Assembly: GCA_031119395.1 (NCBI GenBank)
Contig: JAVHYA010000012.1
Location: forward strand, 29,543-63,583
Direction: 5' to 3'
Origin: Pseudomonadota bacterium
Lineage (GTDB): Bacteria > Pseudomonadota > Gammaproteobacteria > Burkholderiales > Burkholderiaceae_C
Length of the DNA: 34,041 nucleotides
Below, one piece after another: positions 7,537-16,759 of the stretch (positions within the stretch are counted from its first letter, which is position 1; every line of letters starts with the position of its first letter). Under the pieces are notes generated by a model that saw only the letters and a program-made list of their open reading frames with translations, searched no databases and was not told where the DNA came from. A program made the translations under genes and the position numbers.

Positions 7537-7922
7537 TGGTGGAGCTGGGGGGATTCGAACCCCCGTCCGCAAGCCATCGTCGCGCAGTTCTACATGTTTA
7601 GCGATCTGATTTGGATCTCGCCACCGGCGTCGCGCAGTCGCACGCTCCACCGGCCGCCAGCACCCTTGAATCTCGCCGCCGCCCAAGGTGCCCGGACGGC
7701 GGCCAGCCAATGTAATTAACCTTGCAGCCGGGAGGCGTCAGATTGCTCTAACGCCCCCTTGCCCAGCCCATCGGCCAACTGTTGCAAGGCTCACCGGGTT
7801 TAAGCGGCGAGTGCGAAACGTTCGTCGTTTGCAGTTAGTTTGTTTGAATCTGTTTAACGAGCGCATTCAGCTCGACATGCCCCGCTGCGATCCCGAACCC
7901 ACGTCGAAACCAGTGCAGCCCC
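7537..7922 (-). ncRNA. ssrA: tmRNA (transfer-messenger RNA)
   Basis: A 386-base one-piece tmRNA, which rescues stalled ribosomes and tags the unfinished protein for proteolysis. The 5' end GGGGCTG pairs with CAGCTCC before the 3' ACCA (one G-U pair), forming the alanyl acceptor stem; CCA is encoded. The T arm is GGGGG-TTCGAAT-CCCCC. The 5' region contains the conserved GGTTTCGACG block. The tag reading frame gives ANDERFALAA then TAA, a tag seen in Burkholderiales. It has a promoter within the end of gph and a strong terminator, so it is its own transcription unit. Confidence 0.96.
7800..7832 (-). other. tmRNA tag-peptide reading frame
   Basis: Minus-strand codons GCA AAC GAC GAA CGT TTC GCA (and on to TAA) encode ANDERFALAA. 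The GCA resume codon is at 7832-7830 and the stop at 7802-7800. The C-terminal ALAA is the degradation signal recognised by ClpXP-type proteases. Confidence 0.95.
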
Positions 7923-7932
7923 TGGAATCGGT

Positions 7933-7959
7933 ATTTTAGTCCGCGCGCAGCCATTTCAA
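7933..7959 (-). promoter_or_regulatory. Candidate sigma-70 promoter of ssrA
   Basis: On the minus strand TTGAAA (7959-7954) and TAAAAT (7938-7933) are separated by 15 bases. The -10 box lies ten bases before the mature tmRNA 5' end, which fits a short leader removed by RNase P. The hexamer starts with the TAA stop codon of gph, so the promoter overlaps the end of that gene. Confidence 0.6.
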
Positions 7960-8604
7960 GAGCTCGAGCGGCGCGGCGATCGCGGCATTGGCTTCCCAGA
8001 GGGTGGTGTCGGCGTCGGCGCCCAGGTAACCATAGGTCGCGGCGATGGTGCGCATGCCCGCAGCGCGGCCAGCCACCATGTCGCGCTCGTCGTCTCCCAC
8101 GTACACGCAGTCCGTCGCTGGCAGACCGAGGCGGCGCGCGGCTTCGAACAGCGGCTCCGGATGCGGCTTGGCATACGGCGTGCTGTCGCCGCTCACGATG
8201 GCACCGGCACTGCCGAACAACGGCAGCGACGCCGTGAGCGGTTCGGTGAAGCGCCTGGACTTGTTGGTGACCACGCCCCACGCGAGCCCTGCGTTGCGAA
8301 GTTCCGCGATCAGTTCCGCCACCCCGTCGAAGATGAAGGTGTTGTCCAGCATGCGCGCTTCATAGTTCTGGAAGAACTCCTCACGCAAGGCGGCGAACTC
8401 CGGCGCCTCGGGTGTGATGCCGAAGGCCACGCCCAGCATCCCGCGGGCACCGGCGCCGGCCATGGGCCGGTAGTTGTCCAGGGGAAGCGAGGCCAGGCCG
8501 CGATCGGTGCGCATCTTGTCGGCGGCAGCCCCCAGATCGGGAGCGCTGTCGATCAGGGTGCCGTCGAGATCGAACAGCACCGCACGTGGACGCCACGTGC
8601 TCAT
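7936..8604 (-). CDS. gph: Phosphoglycolate phosphatase (HAD family)
   Basis: A 222-residue HAD hydrolase, cytosolic, expected to dephosphorylate 2-phosphoglycolate. The catalytic motif FDLDGTLID puts the nucleophile at Asp12 and the acid/base at Asp14. Later motifs are VVTNKS (motif II), the Lys of YAKPHPEPL (motif III) and VGDDERDM (motif IV), with a helical cap domain between the first two. The start ATG at 8604 overlaps the ubiG stop as ATGA, and there is no clear ribosome binding site of its own, so translation is probably coupled to ubiG. The ubiG-gph pairing is common in proteobacteria. A related pyrimidine-5'-nucleotidase or other small-phosphate specificity cannot be excluded from sequence alone. 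Confidence 0.88.
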   Translation of the reverse strand: MSTWRPRAVLFDLDGTLIDSAPDLGAAADKMRTDRGLASLPLDNYRPMAGAGARGMLGVAFGITPEAPEFAALREEFFQNYEARMLDNTFIFDGVAELIAELRNAGLAWGVVTNKSRRFTEPLTASLPLFGSAGAIVSGDSTPYAKPHPEPLFEAARRLGLPATDCVYVGDDERDMVAGRAAGMRTIAATYGYLGADADTTLWEANAAIAAPLELLKWLRAD

Positions 8605-9320
8605 TCGGCCACCGCCGGCTTGCGCGTCGCCACAAGGTAGTTCACACCGGTGTCGGCGTTCAGCCAGTAGCGCCGCGTGACCGGGTTGTACGCCATGCCG
8701 CGCATCGGGCCGAGGTCGAGCCCTGCGGCACGGCAATGCGCGGCCAGTTCGCTGGGTCGGAGCAGCTTGCGGTACTCGTGCGTGCCGCGCGGCAGCATGC
8801 CAAGCACGTACTCGGCGCCAACGATGGCCAGGAGGAAGGCTTTCGCGTTGCGGTTGATGGTGGAAAAGAACACCCAACCGCCAGGCTTGACCAGGTCGGC
8901 GCAGGCCTGGACCACGGAGGCGGGATCGGGCACGTGCTCCAGCATCTCCATGCAGGTCACCACATCGAAGCTGGCAGGCGCCTCGGCCGCCAGGGCTTCG
9001 GCGCTGACCTCACGGTATTTGACGCCGCGGGTCCCCGCCTCCAGCGCATGCAGTTGGGCCACCTTCAAGGCCTTCGAGGCGAGGTCGATGCCCAGCACGT
9101 CCGCGCCGCGACGCGCCATCGAGTCGGCCAGGATGCCACCGCCGCAGCCCACATCCAGCACGCGACGCCCCGCCAGGGGCACTTGCGATTCGATCCACTC
9201 GAGCCTGAGCGGATTGATTTCATGCAGGGGTCTGAATTCGCTGTCGAGGTCCCACCAGCGGTGCGCGAGTTCGGAGAATTTCGCCAACTCCGCAGGGTCG
9301 GCATTGAGGTTGTCGGTCAT
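8601..9320 (-). CDS. ubiG: Ubiquinone biosynthesis O-methyltransferase
   Basis: A 239-residue class I methyltransferase that carries out both O-methylation steps of ubiquinone synthesis, using SAM. The N-terminal block FSELAHRWWDLDSEFRPLH and the following NPLRLEWI are typical of UbiG, and the SAM motif is VLDVGCGGGILA at residues about 57-68. Further family features are MEMLEHVPDP and FFSTINRNAKA. Length equals that of the E. coli protein (240). No Shine-Dalgarno sequence is evident before the ATG at 9320, and a GATAAT hexamer lies only eight bases upstream. It is followed by gph in an ATGA overlap. Confidence 0.95.
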   Translation of the reverse strand: MTDNLNADPAELAKFSELAHRWWDLDSEFRPLHEINPLRLEWIESQVPLAGRRVLDVGCGGGILADSMARRGADVLGIDLASKALKVAQLHALEAGTRGVKYREVSAEALAAEAPASFDVVTCMEMLEHVPDPASVVQACADLVKPGGWVFFSTINRNAKAFLLAIVGAEYVLGMLPRGTHEYRKLLRPSELAAHCRAAGLDLGPMRGMAYNPVTRRYWLNADTGVNYLVATRKPAVAE

Positions 9321-9328
9321 GTCGGCAG

Positions 9329-9334
9329 ATTATC
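9329..9334 (-). promoter_or_regulatory. Candidate -10 element of ubiG
   Basis: GATAAT on the minus strand, eight bases before the ubiG ATG and with no clear -35 partner. If real, the transcript would be leaderless or nearly so. Confidence 0.3.
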
Positions 9335-9390
9335 AAGTCGCACGCGCGGGCGCGGGCGACAGGTCGGACCACGACGTGGTGGCCCGGAAA

Positions 9391-9416
9391 TAAAAAAACC
9401 CCGCCGAAGCGGGGTT
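9391..9416 (-). terminator. Intrinsic terminator of the OmpA-family gene
   Basis: AACCCCGC (9397-9404) pairs with GCGGGGTT (9409-9416) around a TTCG loop on the minus strand, followed by TTTTTATTT. The hairpin begins 22 bases past the stop codon. Confidence 0.92.
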
Positions 9417-9438
9417 CTTGAAAGCCGAAGCTTGTGGA

Positions 9439-10086
9439 TCAGTTGGGGCGGGTGCCGACCACTTCGATTTCCACGCGGCGGTTCTTTGCGCGGCCTTCCT
9501 TGGTGCGGTTGTCCGCGACCGGCTGGCTCTTGCCCTTGCCTTCGGTGTACACGCGGTTGCGCTCGATGCCCTTGCTGACCAGGTAGGCCTTGACGGCTTC
9601 GGCACGACGCACCGACAGGCGCTGGTTGTACGCGACGCTACCGATCGAGTCGGTGTGGCCGACAGCGATGATGACTTCGAGGTTGATGCCGCGGATCTTC
9701 GAGACCAGATCGTCCAGCTTCGCGCGGCCTTCGGGCTTGAGCACCGACTTGTCGAAGTCGAAGAAGGCGTCGGCAGCGAAGGTGACCTTCGAGGCGGCGA
9801 CCGGAGGAGCAGCCGGAGCAGCGGGAGCAGCCGGGGCGGCAGGCGTCGCAGCGGGTGCGGGGACCAGAGCGCCGTCGCAGCCGACGGCAGCGGTGGCGGG
9901 GGTCCAGTTGGCATCACGCCAGCACAGTTCGTTGGTGCCGTTCTTCCAGACCAGTTCGCCAGTGCCGTTCTGCCAGTTGTCGATCACGGGACCGCCGTTT
10001 GCAGCGGTGACACGGGTCTGCGCGCCGGCGGCCGTGGCGAGCGCAGCGACTGCAAACATCATCGCCACTTTATTCAGTTTCTTCAT
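9439..10086 (-). CDS. OmpA family protein (peptidoglycan-binding C-terminal domain)
   Basis: A 215-residue exported protein. Residues 1 to about 22 are a Sec signal peptide (ending ATAAGAQ). Residues 25-75 are a short domain with a Cys pair (ELCW and VGCDG) instead of a full eight-strand barrel, then an Ala/Pro-rich linker (about 78-100). The C-terminal 115 residues are the OmpA/MotB domain, with GHTDSIGS, YNQRLSVRRAEAVKAYLV and RAKNRRVEIEV carrying the Asp and Arg that hold diaminopimelate of peptidoglycan. It therefore probably tethers the outer envelope to the cell wall. The start ATG at 10086 has a strong AGGAG about six bases upstream; an in-frame upstream extension is not family-like. 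Monocistronic, with a clear terminator, and likely highly expressed. Confidence 0.92.
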   Translation of the reverse strand: MKKLNKVAMMFAVAALATAAGAQTRVTAANGGPVIDNWQNGTGELVWKNGTNELCWRDANWTPATAAVGCDGALVPAPAATPAAPAAPAAPAAPPVAASKVTFAADAFFDFDKSVLKPEGRAKLDDLVSKIRGINLEVIIAVGHTDSIGSVAYNQRLSVRRAEAVKAYLVSKGIERNRVYTEGKGKSQPVADNRTKEGRAKNRRVEIEVVGTRPN

Positions 10087-10312
10087 GGTTCTCCTCTTGG
10101 GGGAAAAAGCCGCAGCCGCGCTGCGAAACAAGGACGTCTCAAGTGACCACCACCCAAAACGTTCAGATGATTGTGCCATAGGGTCTTTCCCAAACCGGTC
10201 GTGCCAGGGCGCCAAAGCGTAGGACTGAGGCGGAATCCGGGCCTTGTGTTGCGGCGTTACGACAGGGCGCAGGACGTAAAATCGTGGGTTCCCGTCGCCC
10301 GACCGCCCCTGC
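10087..10312. other. Divergent intergenic region between the OmpA-family gene and gyrA
   Basis: These 226 bases separate the leftward and rightward halves of the window and must hold promoters for both. The leftward side has a strong AAGAGGAG ribosome binding site. The rightward side has a TAAAAT element 30 bases before gyrA. The leftward -35/-10 pair is not clear to me; GGCACAATC near 10165-10173 on the minus strand is the best -10 region. No open frame of its own stands out. Confidence 0.6.
10277..10282 (+). promoter_or_regulatory. Candidate -10 element of gyrA
   Basis: TAAAAT in the context CGTAAAATCG, 30 bases upstream of the gyrA ATG. No good -35 hexamer is seen at 16-18 bases. The similar contexts CGTAGAATCG before lapA and CGATAGAATCG before mrpA support a shared promoter type. 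Confidence 0.4.
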
Positions 10313-12952
10313 ATGACCTCGTTCGCCAAAGAAACCCTGCCCATCAGTCTCGAAGAGGAAATGCGGCGCAGCTACCTCGACTACGCCATGAGCGTGATCG
10401 TGGGACGAGCGCTCCCGGACGCCCGCGACGGCTTGAAGCCTGTCCATCGGCGCGTGCTGTACGCGATGCACGAACTGAACAACGACTGGAACCGGCCTTA
10501 CAAGAAGTCGGCGCGCATCGTGGGCGACGTGATCGGCAAGTACCACCCGCACGGCGACCAGTCGGTCTACGACACGATCGTGCGGCTGGCGCAGGATTTC
10601 TCGATGCGCCACATGCTGGTGGACGGCCAGGGCAATTTCGGCTCCGTGGACGGGGACAACGCCGCGGCCATGCGATACACCGAAATTCGCCTGGCAAAAA
10701 TTGCGCACGAAATGCTGGCGGATATCGACAAGGAAACAGTCGATTTCGGCCCGAATTACGACGGCAGCGAAAAAGAGCCGATCGTTTTGCCGAGCAAATT
10801 GCCGAATTTGCTGGTGAATGGTTCCGGCGGTATTGCGGTGGGCATGGCGACGAATATTCCGCCACACAACCTCAACGAAGTGGTGGACGCCTGCCTGCAC
10901 CTGTTGCGCCAGCCCGAGGCGACGATCGACGAGCTGATGGAGATCATCCCGGCCCCGGACTTCCCGACCGCCGGCATCATCTACGGCATCAACGGCGTGA
11001 AGGACGGCTACCGCACCGGCCGCGGCAAGGTGGTGATGCGTGCCAAGTGCCACTTCGAGGACATCGACCGTGGCCAGCGGCAGGCGATCATCGTCGACGA
11101 GCTGCCCTACCAGGTCAACAAGAAGACGCTGCAGGAGCGGATGGCCGAACTGGTGCACGAGAAGAAGCTCGAGGGCATCAGCCACATCCAGGACGAGTCC
11201 GACAAGTCGGGCATGCGGCTGGTGATCGAGCTCAAGCGCGGCGAGGTCCCCGAAGTCGTGCTCAACAACCTCTACAAGCAGACCCAGCTGCAGGACACCT
11301 TCGGCATCAACATGGTGGCGCTGGTCGACGGCCAGCCGAAGCTGTGCAACCTGAAGGACCTGATCCAGGTCTTCCTGCAGCACCGGCGCGAGGTCGTCAC
11401 CCGCCGCACGGTCTTCAACCTGCGCAAGGCGCGCGACCGCGGCCACGTCCTGGAAGGCCTGGCGGTGGCGCTGGCCAACATCGACGACTTCATCGCCATC
11501 ATCCGCAACGCCCCCACTCCGCCGGTGGCCAAGGCCGAGCTGATGGCGCGCTCGTGGGACAGCAAGCTGGTGCGCGAGATGCTGACCCGCTCGCGGGCCG
11601 ACGGCGGCACGGTGAATGCCGACGACTACCGCCCCGAAGGGCTCGAGCGCGAGTACGGCCTGCACAGCGACGGCCTGTACCGCCTGTCCGAAACGCAGGC
11701 CCAGGAAATCCTGCAGATGCGCCTGCAGCGCCTGACCGGCCTGGAGCAGGACAAGATCGTGGCCGAGTACAAAGAGGTGATGTCGGAGATCGACGACCTG
11801 CTCGACATCCTCGCCCGCCCCGAGCGCGTGTCGACCATCATCGGCGACGAGCTCACGAGCCTCAAGCAGGAGTTCGGACAGACCAAGCTGGGTGCGCGCC
11901 GCAGCCAGGTGGAGCACAGCGCCTACGACCTGTCGACCGAAGACCTGATCACGCCGACCGACATGGTCGTGACCCTTTCCCACAGCGGCTACATCAAGAG
12001 CCAGCCGCTGAGCGAATACCGCGCCCAGAAGCGCGGCGGCCGCGGCAAGCAGGCGACGGCGACCAAGGAAGACGACTGGATCGACCAGCTCTTCATCGCC
12101 AACACGCACGACTACATCCTGTGCTTCTCCAACCGCGGCCGCCTGTACTGGCTCAAGGTGTGGGAAGTGCCGGCCGGTTCGCGCAACTCGCGCGGGCGTC
12201 CGATCGTCAACATGTTCCCGCTCGCCGAGGGCGAGAAGATCAACGTCGTGCTGCCGCTCACGGGCGAGACGCGCAACTTCCCGGCCGACCGGTACATCTT
12301 CATGGCGACCTCGATGGGCACGGTGAAGAAGACGGCGCTGGACGAGTTCAGCAACCCGCGCAAGGCCGGCATCATTGCCGTGGACCTCGATGCGGGCGAC
12401 TACCTCGTGGGCGCGGCGCTGACCGACGGCCAGCACGACGTGATGCTGTTCTCGGACGGCGGCAAGGCCGTGCGCTTCGACGAGAACGACGTGCGTCCGA
12501 TGGGCCGAAACGCCCGCGGCGTGCGCGGCATGATGCTCGAGGAAGGCCAGGGCGTGATCGCCATGCTGGTGGCCGAAGACGAGCAGCAGAGCGTGCTCAC
12601 CGCCACCGAGAACGGCTACGGCAAGCGCACGAGCATCGTCGAATACACGCGCCATGGCCGGGGAACCAAAGGCATGATCGCGATCCAACAAAGCGAGCGC
12701 AACGGCAAGGTCGTCGCCGCCACGCTGGTCCATGCGGACGACGAGATCATGCTCATCACCGACAAGGGCGTGCTGGTGCGCACCCGCGTGGCCGAAATCC
12801 GTGAACTCGGCCGGGCCACGCAAGGCGTCACCCTCATCGGCCTCGACGAAGGCGCCAAGCTCAGCGGTCTGCAACGCATCGTGGAAAACGATGCCAACGG
12901 CGCCGCAGACGGCGACGACTCTTCCAACCCATCCACGGAGAACACTCAATGA
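10313..12952 (+). CDS. gyrA: DNA gyrase subunit A
   Basis: An 879-residue GyrA, the DNA-cleaving and DNA-wrapping subunit of the enzyme that introduces negative supercoils. The N-terminal winged-helix/tower/coiled-coil part runs to about residue 520 and carries the catalytic Tyr122 in [10 protein letters not shown]. The C-terminal beta-pinwheel follows, with the GyrA box QKRGGRG at 572-578, which marks it as gyrase rather than topoisomerase IV. In the quinolone-contact region the sequence is [10 protein letters not shown]: position 83 is Gln where E. coli has Ser, and Asp87 is kept. Codons for residues about 124-182 are unusually AT-rich compared with the rest. The gene ends in an ATGA overlap with the DUF2059 gene, heading the housekeeping cluster. 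Length matches E. coli (875). Confidence 0.98.
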   Translation: MTSFAKETLPISLEEEMRRSYLDYAMSVIVGRALPDARDGLKPVHRRVLYAMHELNNDWNRPYKKSARIVGDVIGKYHPHGDQSVYDTIVRLAQDFSMRHMLVDGQGNFGSVDGDNAAAMRYTEIRLAKIAHEMLADIDKETVDFGPNYDGSEKEPIVLPSKLPNLLVNGSGGIAVGMATNIPPHNLNEVVDACLHLLRQPEATIDELMEIIPAPDFPTAGIIYGINGVKDGYRTGRGKVVMRAKCHFEDIDRGQRQAIIVDELPYQVNKKTLQERMAELVHEKKLEGISHIQDESDKSGMRLVIELKRGEVPEVVLNNLYKQTQLQDTFGINMVALVDGQPKLCNLKDLIQVFLQHRREVVTRRTVFNLRKARDRGHVLEGLAVALANIDDFIAIIRNAPTPPVAKAELMARSWDSKLVREMLTRSRADGGTVNADDYRPEGLEREYGLHSDGLYRLSETQAQEILQMRLQRLTGLEQDKIVAEYKEVMSEIDDLLDILARPERVSTIIGDELTSLKQEFGQTKLGARRSQVEHSAYDLSTEDLITPTDMVVTLSHSGYIKSQPLSEYRAQKRGGRGKQATATKEDDWIDQLFIANTHDYILCFSNRGRLYWLKVWEVPAGSRNSRGRPIVNMFPLAEGEKINVVLPLTGETRNFPADRYIFMATSMGTVKKTALDEFSNPRKAGIIAVDLDAGDYLVGAALTDGQHDVMLFSDGGKAVRFDENDVRPMGRNARGVRGMMLEEGQGVIAMLVAEDEQQSVLTATENGYGKRTSIVEYTRHGRGTKGMIAIQQSERNGKVVAATLVHADDEIMLITDKGVLVRTRVAEIRELGRATQGVTLIGLDEGAKLSGLQRIVENDANGAADGDDSSNPSTENTQ

Positions 12953-13533
12953 AAAGACTCAAACACATCCTGCTGGCCACCACCCTCGCTTCCGCCGCCA
13001 CCGCCGGCTGGGCCCAGGACAAGGCGACGCTCATCAAGCAGTTCCTCGACGTCCAGAAGCCCGCGGTCGAAATGATGGCCCGCGGCATCGTCCAGAGCAC
13101 CTCCGATCCGGTCGCCGCGGCCGCCTCCGAGTACCTGAACACCCGCGTTGCGGCGGACAAGCGCGATGCCGCCGCCAAGGCCGCCGACGAGGAATTCCGC
13201 AAGTATTACGACGCGACCTTCCCGATCGTGCGCGACAAGGCTGCCCAGGTGTTCCCCGGCGTCGTGACGCCGATCCTCGAGCAGGACTTCACCGAGGACG
13301 AACTCAAGACGCTGATGGCCTGGCTCAACTCGCCGGTGAGCCGCAAGTTCGCCGAGACCAGCGGCAAGATGCAGCAGGCCCTGGGCCAGAAGATCATCGG
13401 CGACCTGCGCAGCACGCTCGAACCCAAGGTCGAGAAGCTCAACGTCGACGTGGCCAAGGCCATCGGCGCCCCGACCGACGGCGGCCAGGCTGCACCCAAG
13501 TCGGGCGGCGCCAAGGCACCTGCCAAGAAGTGA
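12949..13533 (+). CDS. DUF2059 domain-containing exported protein
   Basis: A 194-residue protein with a signal peptide (residues 1-22, ending GWAQ). The rest is helical and matches the DUF2059 pattern, including a block of the type [20 protein letters not shown] and [13 protein letters not shown]. The C-terminal 25 residues are Gly/Ala/Lys-rich and probably disordered (ending APAKK). The function is unknown. Its ATG overlaps the gyrA stop by four bases, with GGAG eight bases upstream, and its own stop overlaps the serC GTG, so it is translated within the gyrA-serC operon. A periplasmic location is inferred from the signal peptide only. Confidence 0.88.
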   Translation: MKRLKHILLATTLASAATAGWAQDKATLIKQFLDVQKPAVEMMARGIVQSTSDPVAAAASEYLNTRVAADKRDAAAKAADEEFRKYYDATFPIVRDKAAQVFPGVVTPILEQDFTEDELKTLMAWLNSPVSRKFAETSGKMQQALGQKIIGDLRSTLEPKVEKLNVDVAKAIGAPTDGGQAAPKSGGAKAPAKK

Positions 13534-14651
13534 CCACGACCTTGCCCCGCCGCCCCTACAACTTCTCCGCCGGCCCGGCCATGATGCCGGAGGCCGTGCT
13601 GCAGCAGGCTGCCGCCGAGATGCTCGACTGGCATGGCAGCGGCATGGGCGTGATGGAGATGAGCCACCGGGGCAAGGAGTTCGGCGAGATCCTCGCGCGG
13701 GCGGAGGGCGACCTGCGGCGCCTGCTGCATGTGCCCGAGCAGTTCCACATCCTCTTCATGCAGGGTGGCGGCCTGGGCGAGAACGCCATCGTGCCGCTGA
13801 ACCTGTCACGGGGCGGCACCGTCGACTTCGTCGTCACCGGCAGTTGGAGCGTGAAGTCGCACAAGGAAGCCCAGCGCTACTGCGATGCGCGCATCGCCGC
13901 CAGCAATGCCGAAGGCGGGCACCTGAGCCTGCCCGACCCGGCCGGCTGGCAGCTCAGCGACGGCGCCTCCTACGTGCACCTGTGCTCCAACGAAACGATC
14001 AACGGCATCGAATTCCAGGAGCTTCCGGATTTGAAGGCCCTGGGCAGTTCCGCCCCGCTGGTCATCGACTTCTCGTCGCACGTCGCTTCGCGACCTGTGG
14101 ACTGGTCGCGGGTCGGACTGGCCTTCGGTGGCGCGCAGAAGAACCTCGGCCCGGCCGGCCTCACGCTGGTCGTGGTGCGTGACGAGCTCCTGGGCCACGC
14201 GCTGGACATCTGCCCGAGCGCCTTCAACTACCGCACGGTCGCCGACAACCAGTCGATGTACAACACCCCGCCGACCTGGGGAATCTACGTCGCCGGCCTC
14301 ACCTTCCAGTGGCTGCTGGCGCAGAAGGAAGGCGAGCTGACCGGCGTCGAGGCGATGGCCCGGCGCAATGCCGCCAAGGCGAAGTTGCTCTACGACGCCA
14401 TCGACGGCTCGTCCTTCTACAGCAACCGGGTCGATGTCGGCTGCCGTTCGCGCATGAACGTGCCCTTCTTCCTCGCCGACGACAGCCGCAACGCCGACTT
14501 CCTGGAAGGTGCCCGCGCTGCCGGCCTTTTGCAGCTCAAGGGCCACAAGTCGGTGGGCGGCATGCGCGCCAGCATCTACAACGCGATGCCGCTGGAAGGG
14601 GTCCAGGCGCTGGTCGCCTACATGAGAGAATTCGAGCGATTGCATGCCTGA
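13530..14651 (+). CDS. serC: Phosphoserine aminotransferase
   Basis: A 373-residue class V aminotransferase (PLP enzyme) that makes 3-phosphoserine for serine synthesis and also serves pyridoxal phosphate synthesis. It opens with the family signature [37 protein letters not shown] and the PLP-lysine region [14 protein letters not shown] (Lys in AQKN) are all present. I choose GTG at 13530, forming a GTGA overlap with the preceding stop codon; a TTG at 13542 is an alternative and no ATG lies between. There is no strong ribosome binding site, consistent with coupled translation. The serC-pheA-tyrA-aroA order downstream is a familiar proteobacterial cluster. Confidence 0.95.
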   Translation: MTTTLPRRPYNFSAGPAMMPEAVLQQAAAEMLDWHGSGMGVMEMSHRGKEFGEILARAEGDLRRLLHVPEQFHILFMQGGGLGENAIVPLNLSRGGTVDFVVTGSWSVKSHKEAQRYCDARIAASNAEGGHLSLPDPAGWQLSDGASYVHLCSNETINGIEFQELPDLKALGSSAPLVIDFSSHVASRPVDWSRVGLAFGGAQKNLGPAGLTLVVVRDELLGHALDICPSAFNYRTVADNQSMYNTPPTWGIYVAGLTFQWLLAQKEGELTGVEAMARRNAAKAKLLYDAIDGSSFYSNRVDVGCRSRMNVPFFLADDSRNADFLEGARAAGLLQLKGHKSVGGMRASIYNAMPLEGVQALVAYMREFERLHA

Positions 14652-15785
14652 ATGCACGCGCGCCCGATGACCTCTCCCGCCGACTCGCCCCCCTCCATCG
14701 AATCCTCTGCCAGCCTCGCCGATCTGCGGGTGCAGATCGACGCGCTCGACGACCAGCTGCTGCAGCTGCTCAACGCACGTGCGCGCGTGGCGGAGCTGGT
14801 CGGCGAGGTCAAGAAGCGGGAAGGCACGCCCTTCTTCCGACCCGATCGCGTGGCGCAGGTGATCGAGAAGGTCCGGCGCAACAACGCAGGCCCGCTCAAG
14901 AGCGCACATGTCGCGGCCATCTGGCGCGAGATCATGTCGGCTTGCCTGGCCCTCGAATCACCGCAGCGCGTGGCGGTGCTGGGACCCGAGGGCACCTTCT
15001 GCGAACAGGCGGCCATCGAGTACTTCGGTGGCGCCGCGGACCTGGTCTACTGTGCCAGCTTCGACGAAGTGTTCCACGCCACGGCCAGTGGCAGTGCGCA
15101 GTACGGCGTCGTGGGCGTGGAGAACTCCAACGAGGGCGTGGTCACCCGCTCGCTCGACATGTTCCTGCAGTCGCCCACGCACGTGGTCGGCGAAGTGAGC
15201 CTGCTGGTGCGCCACAACCTGCTGCGCCAGGTCAGCTCGCTCGACGGCATCGAGGCCGTGCTGGCCCACCCCCAGGCGCTGGCGCAGTGCCAGGGCTGGC
15301 TCGCCAAGCATCTGCCCCAGGCCGAGCGGCGCGCCGTCTCGAGCAACGCCGAAGGCGCGCGCCTCGCGGCCACCAACCCGGCCTGGGCCGGCCTGGCCAG
15401 CGAACGTGCCGCCACCGAGTACGGCCTGCACATCGTGGCCCATGCGATCCAGGACGACGCCTACAACCGTACGCGCTTCGCCGTCATCACCCTGCCCGCG
15501 ACGCTGGCCATGCCGCCGGCCTCGGGCCGCGATTGCACGAGCCTCGTGGTCTCGGTGCCGAACCGCCCTGGCGCCGTGCATGACCTGCTCGTGCCCCTGA
15601 AGACGCACAACGTGTCGATGACGCGCTTCGAGTCCCGGCCCGCGCGCACCGGCCAGTGGGACTACTACTTCTACATCGACCTGGACGGACACCCGAGCCA
15701 GCCCCACGTCGCGGCGGCACTGGCCGAACTGCGCGCGCTGTGCGCGTTCTACAAGGTCATCGGCGCCTACCCGGTGAAGGCCTGA
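14652..15785 (+). CDS. pheA: Bifunctional chorismate mutase / prephenate dehydratase (P-protein)
   Basis: A 377-residue P-protein for phenylalanine synthesis: chorismate to prephenate to phenylpyruvate. Residues about 20-105 are an AroQ-type chorismate mutase ([20 protein letters not shown], then EVKKREG and FRPDRVAQV). Residues about 112-285 are the dehydratase domain, with [17 protein letters not shown] and the catalytic TRF motif in NRTRFAVI. Residues about 300-375 are an ACT domain with [10 protein letters not shown] and the ESRPAR motif that binds phenylalanine for feedback inhibition. The ATG at 14652 directly abuts the serC stop; an ATG at 14667 is an alternative start. Confidence 0.96.
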   Translation: MHARPMTSPADSPPSIESSASLADLRVQIDALDDQLLQLLNARARVAELVGEVKKREGTPFFRPDRVAQVIEKVRRNNAGPLKSAHVAAIWREIMSACLALESPQRVAVLGPEGTFCEQAAIEYFGGAADLVYCASFDEVFHATASGSAQYGVVGVENSNEGVVTRSLDMFLQSPTHVVGEVSLLVRHNLLRQVSSLDGIEAVLAHPQALAQCQGWLAKHLPQAERRAVSSNAEGARLAATNPAWAGLASERAATEYGLHIVAHAIQDDAYNRTRFAVITLPATLAMPPASGRDCTSLVVSVPNRPGAVHDLLVPLKTHNVSMTRFESRPARTGQWDYYFYIDLDGHPSQPHVAAALAELRALCAFYKVIGAYPVKA

Positions 15786-15792
15786 GATGTCG

Positions 15793-15864
15793 GCCCCCGC
15801 GCTCATCACTCCGTGTATCGCGCCCCCCCAAGGGGACGCAGGCCTGCCTTGGGGCGGCCCGGCG
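15793..15864 (+). repeat. Intergenic repeat family 2, copy between pheA and tyrA
   Basis: Starts GCCCCCGCGCTCATCACT, continues with a TATCGC-C-run-GGGG core, and ends in GGGGCGGCCCGGCG. The first 15 bases are identical to the copy at 29515, and the core and end are closely related. It fills nearly all of the 87-base gap, ending just at the GGAGG ribosome binding site of tyrA. Confidence 0.75.
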
Positions 15865-15872
15865 GAGGCCTG

Positions 15873-16757
15873 ATGTTCGATCAACTCGGCCTGATCGGCT
15901 GCGGCCTCATCGGCGGCTCGTTCGCGCTGGCGCTCAAGCAGGCGCGCCTGGTCAAGCGGGTGGTGGGCTACAGCAAGTCGCCGTCGACCACGGAACGCGC
16001 CCGTCAGCTCGGCGTGATCGACGTGGCGGCGCCGTCCGCCCTGCTCGCCGTCTCGGGCGCCGACCTGGTGCTCATCGCCGTGCCCGTCGCAGCATCCGAA
16101 GCGACCTTCAAGGCGATCCGCCACGGCATCGCGGACAACGCCATGGTCATGGACGTGGGCTCGACCAAGCGGGACGTGATCGCCGCCGCCGAGCGGGGCC
16201 TTCAGCAGCAGCTGTCGCACTTCGTGCCCGCCCACCCGATCGCGGGCAAGGAACTCTCGGGCGTGGAGCATGCCGACGCCGCCCTCTTCGTCGATCGGCA
16301 GGTGGTGCTGACGCCGGTCCAGTCCACCCGGCGCGCCAACCTCCAGCGGGCATCCCAGGTGTGGACCGGCATCGGTGCCAAGGTCGTCCACATGACGCCC
16401 GAGGCCCACGACGCCGCCTTCGCGGCGGTGAGCCACCTGCCGCACCTGCTGGCCTTCGCCTTCACCAACGCCATCGCCGGGCAGCCCGACGGATCGCAGT
16501 TCCTCGCCCTGGCGGGCAGCGGTTTTCGCGACTTCTCGCGCATCGCCGCCAGCGACCCCGCCATGTGGCGCGACGTGCTGCTGGCCAACCGCGAGCAGGT
16601 GCTGCTGCAGTCCCAGGCTTTCCGCAAGGCGCTGTTGCAGATGGAAGCGCTCATTGCCGCCGGCGATGGGAACTCGCTGGAGCAGGCGATCGCCGCCGCC
16701 AGCCGCACCCGCGCCCAATGGCAGCTGGCGACGCCCAGCGCGCCGGGCAACGACTGA
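15873..16757 (+). CDS. tyrA: Prephenate dehydrogenase
   Basis: A 294-residue NAD-dependent prephenate dehydrogenase for tyrosine synthesis. The N-terminal Rossmann fold has [17 protein letters not shown] (residues about 6-22), followed by [17 protein letters not shown] and the substrate-site motif [14 protein letters not shown] are clear. The C-terminal helical dimerisation part holds [22 protein letters not shown]. There is no ACT or chorismate mutase domain, so it is the simple form. The ATG at 15873 is chosen over an in-frame one 60 bases upstream because it has GGAGG five bases before it and the dinucleotide-binding fold starts there; the upstream codons come from the repeat. The next gene starts two bases after the stop. 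Confidence 0.94.
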   Translation: MFDQLGLIGCGLIGGSFALALKQARLVKRVVGYSKSPSTTERARQLGVIDVAAPSALLAVSGADLVLIAVPVAASEATFKAIRHGIADNAMVMDVGSTKRDVIAAAERGLQQQLSHFVPAHPIAGKELSGVEHADAALFVDRQVVLTPVQSTRRANLQRASQVWTGIGAKVVHMTPEAHDAAFAAVSHLPHLLAFAFTNAIAGQPDGSQFLALAGSGFRDFSRIAASDPAMWRDVLLANREQVLLQSQAFRKALLQMEALIAAGDGNSLEQAIAAASRTRAQWQLATPSAPGND

Positions 16758-16759
16758 CG

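Noticed and set aside
7371-7577. N-terminal extension of the methyltransferase from an upstream start
   Set aside because: The extra 69 residues read through the ssrA terminator and 3' end and look like non-coding translation; the family N-terminus starts at the ATG at 7370.
7537-7610. tRNA-like sequence with T arm and CCA
   Set aside because: It is the 3' half of the tmRNA. The partner acceptor strand lies 370 bases away and the tag frame is in between, so no separate tRNA is called.
9800-9870. Repeated Ala/Pro codons as a possible unstable repeat
   Set aside because: It encodes the usual flexible Ala/Pro linker of OmpA-family proteins; the units are irregular, so phase variation is unlikely.
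10163-12949. 928-codon open frame on the minus strand opposite gyrA
   Set aside because: Antisense shadow of gyrA; the gyrA frame has all catalytic motifs and normal length.
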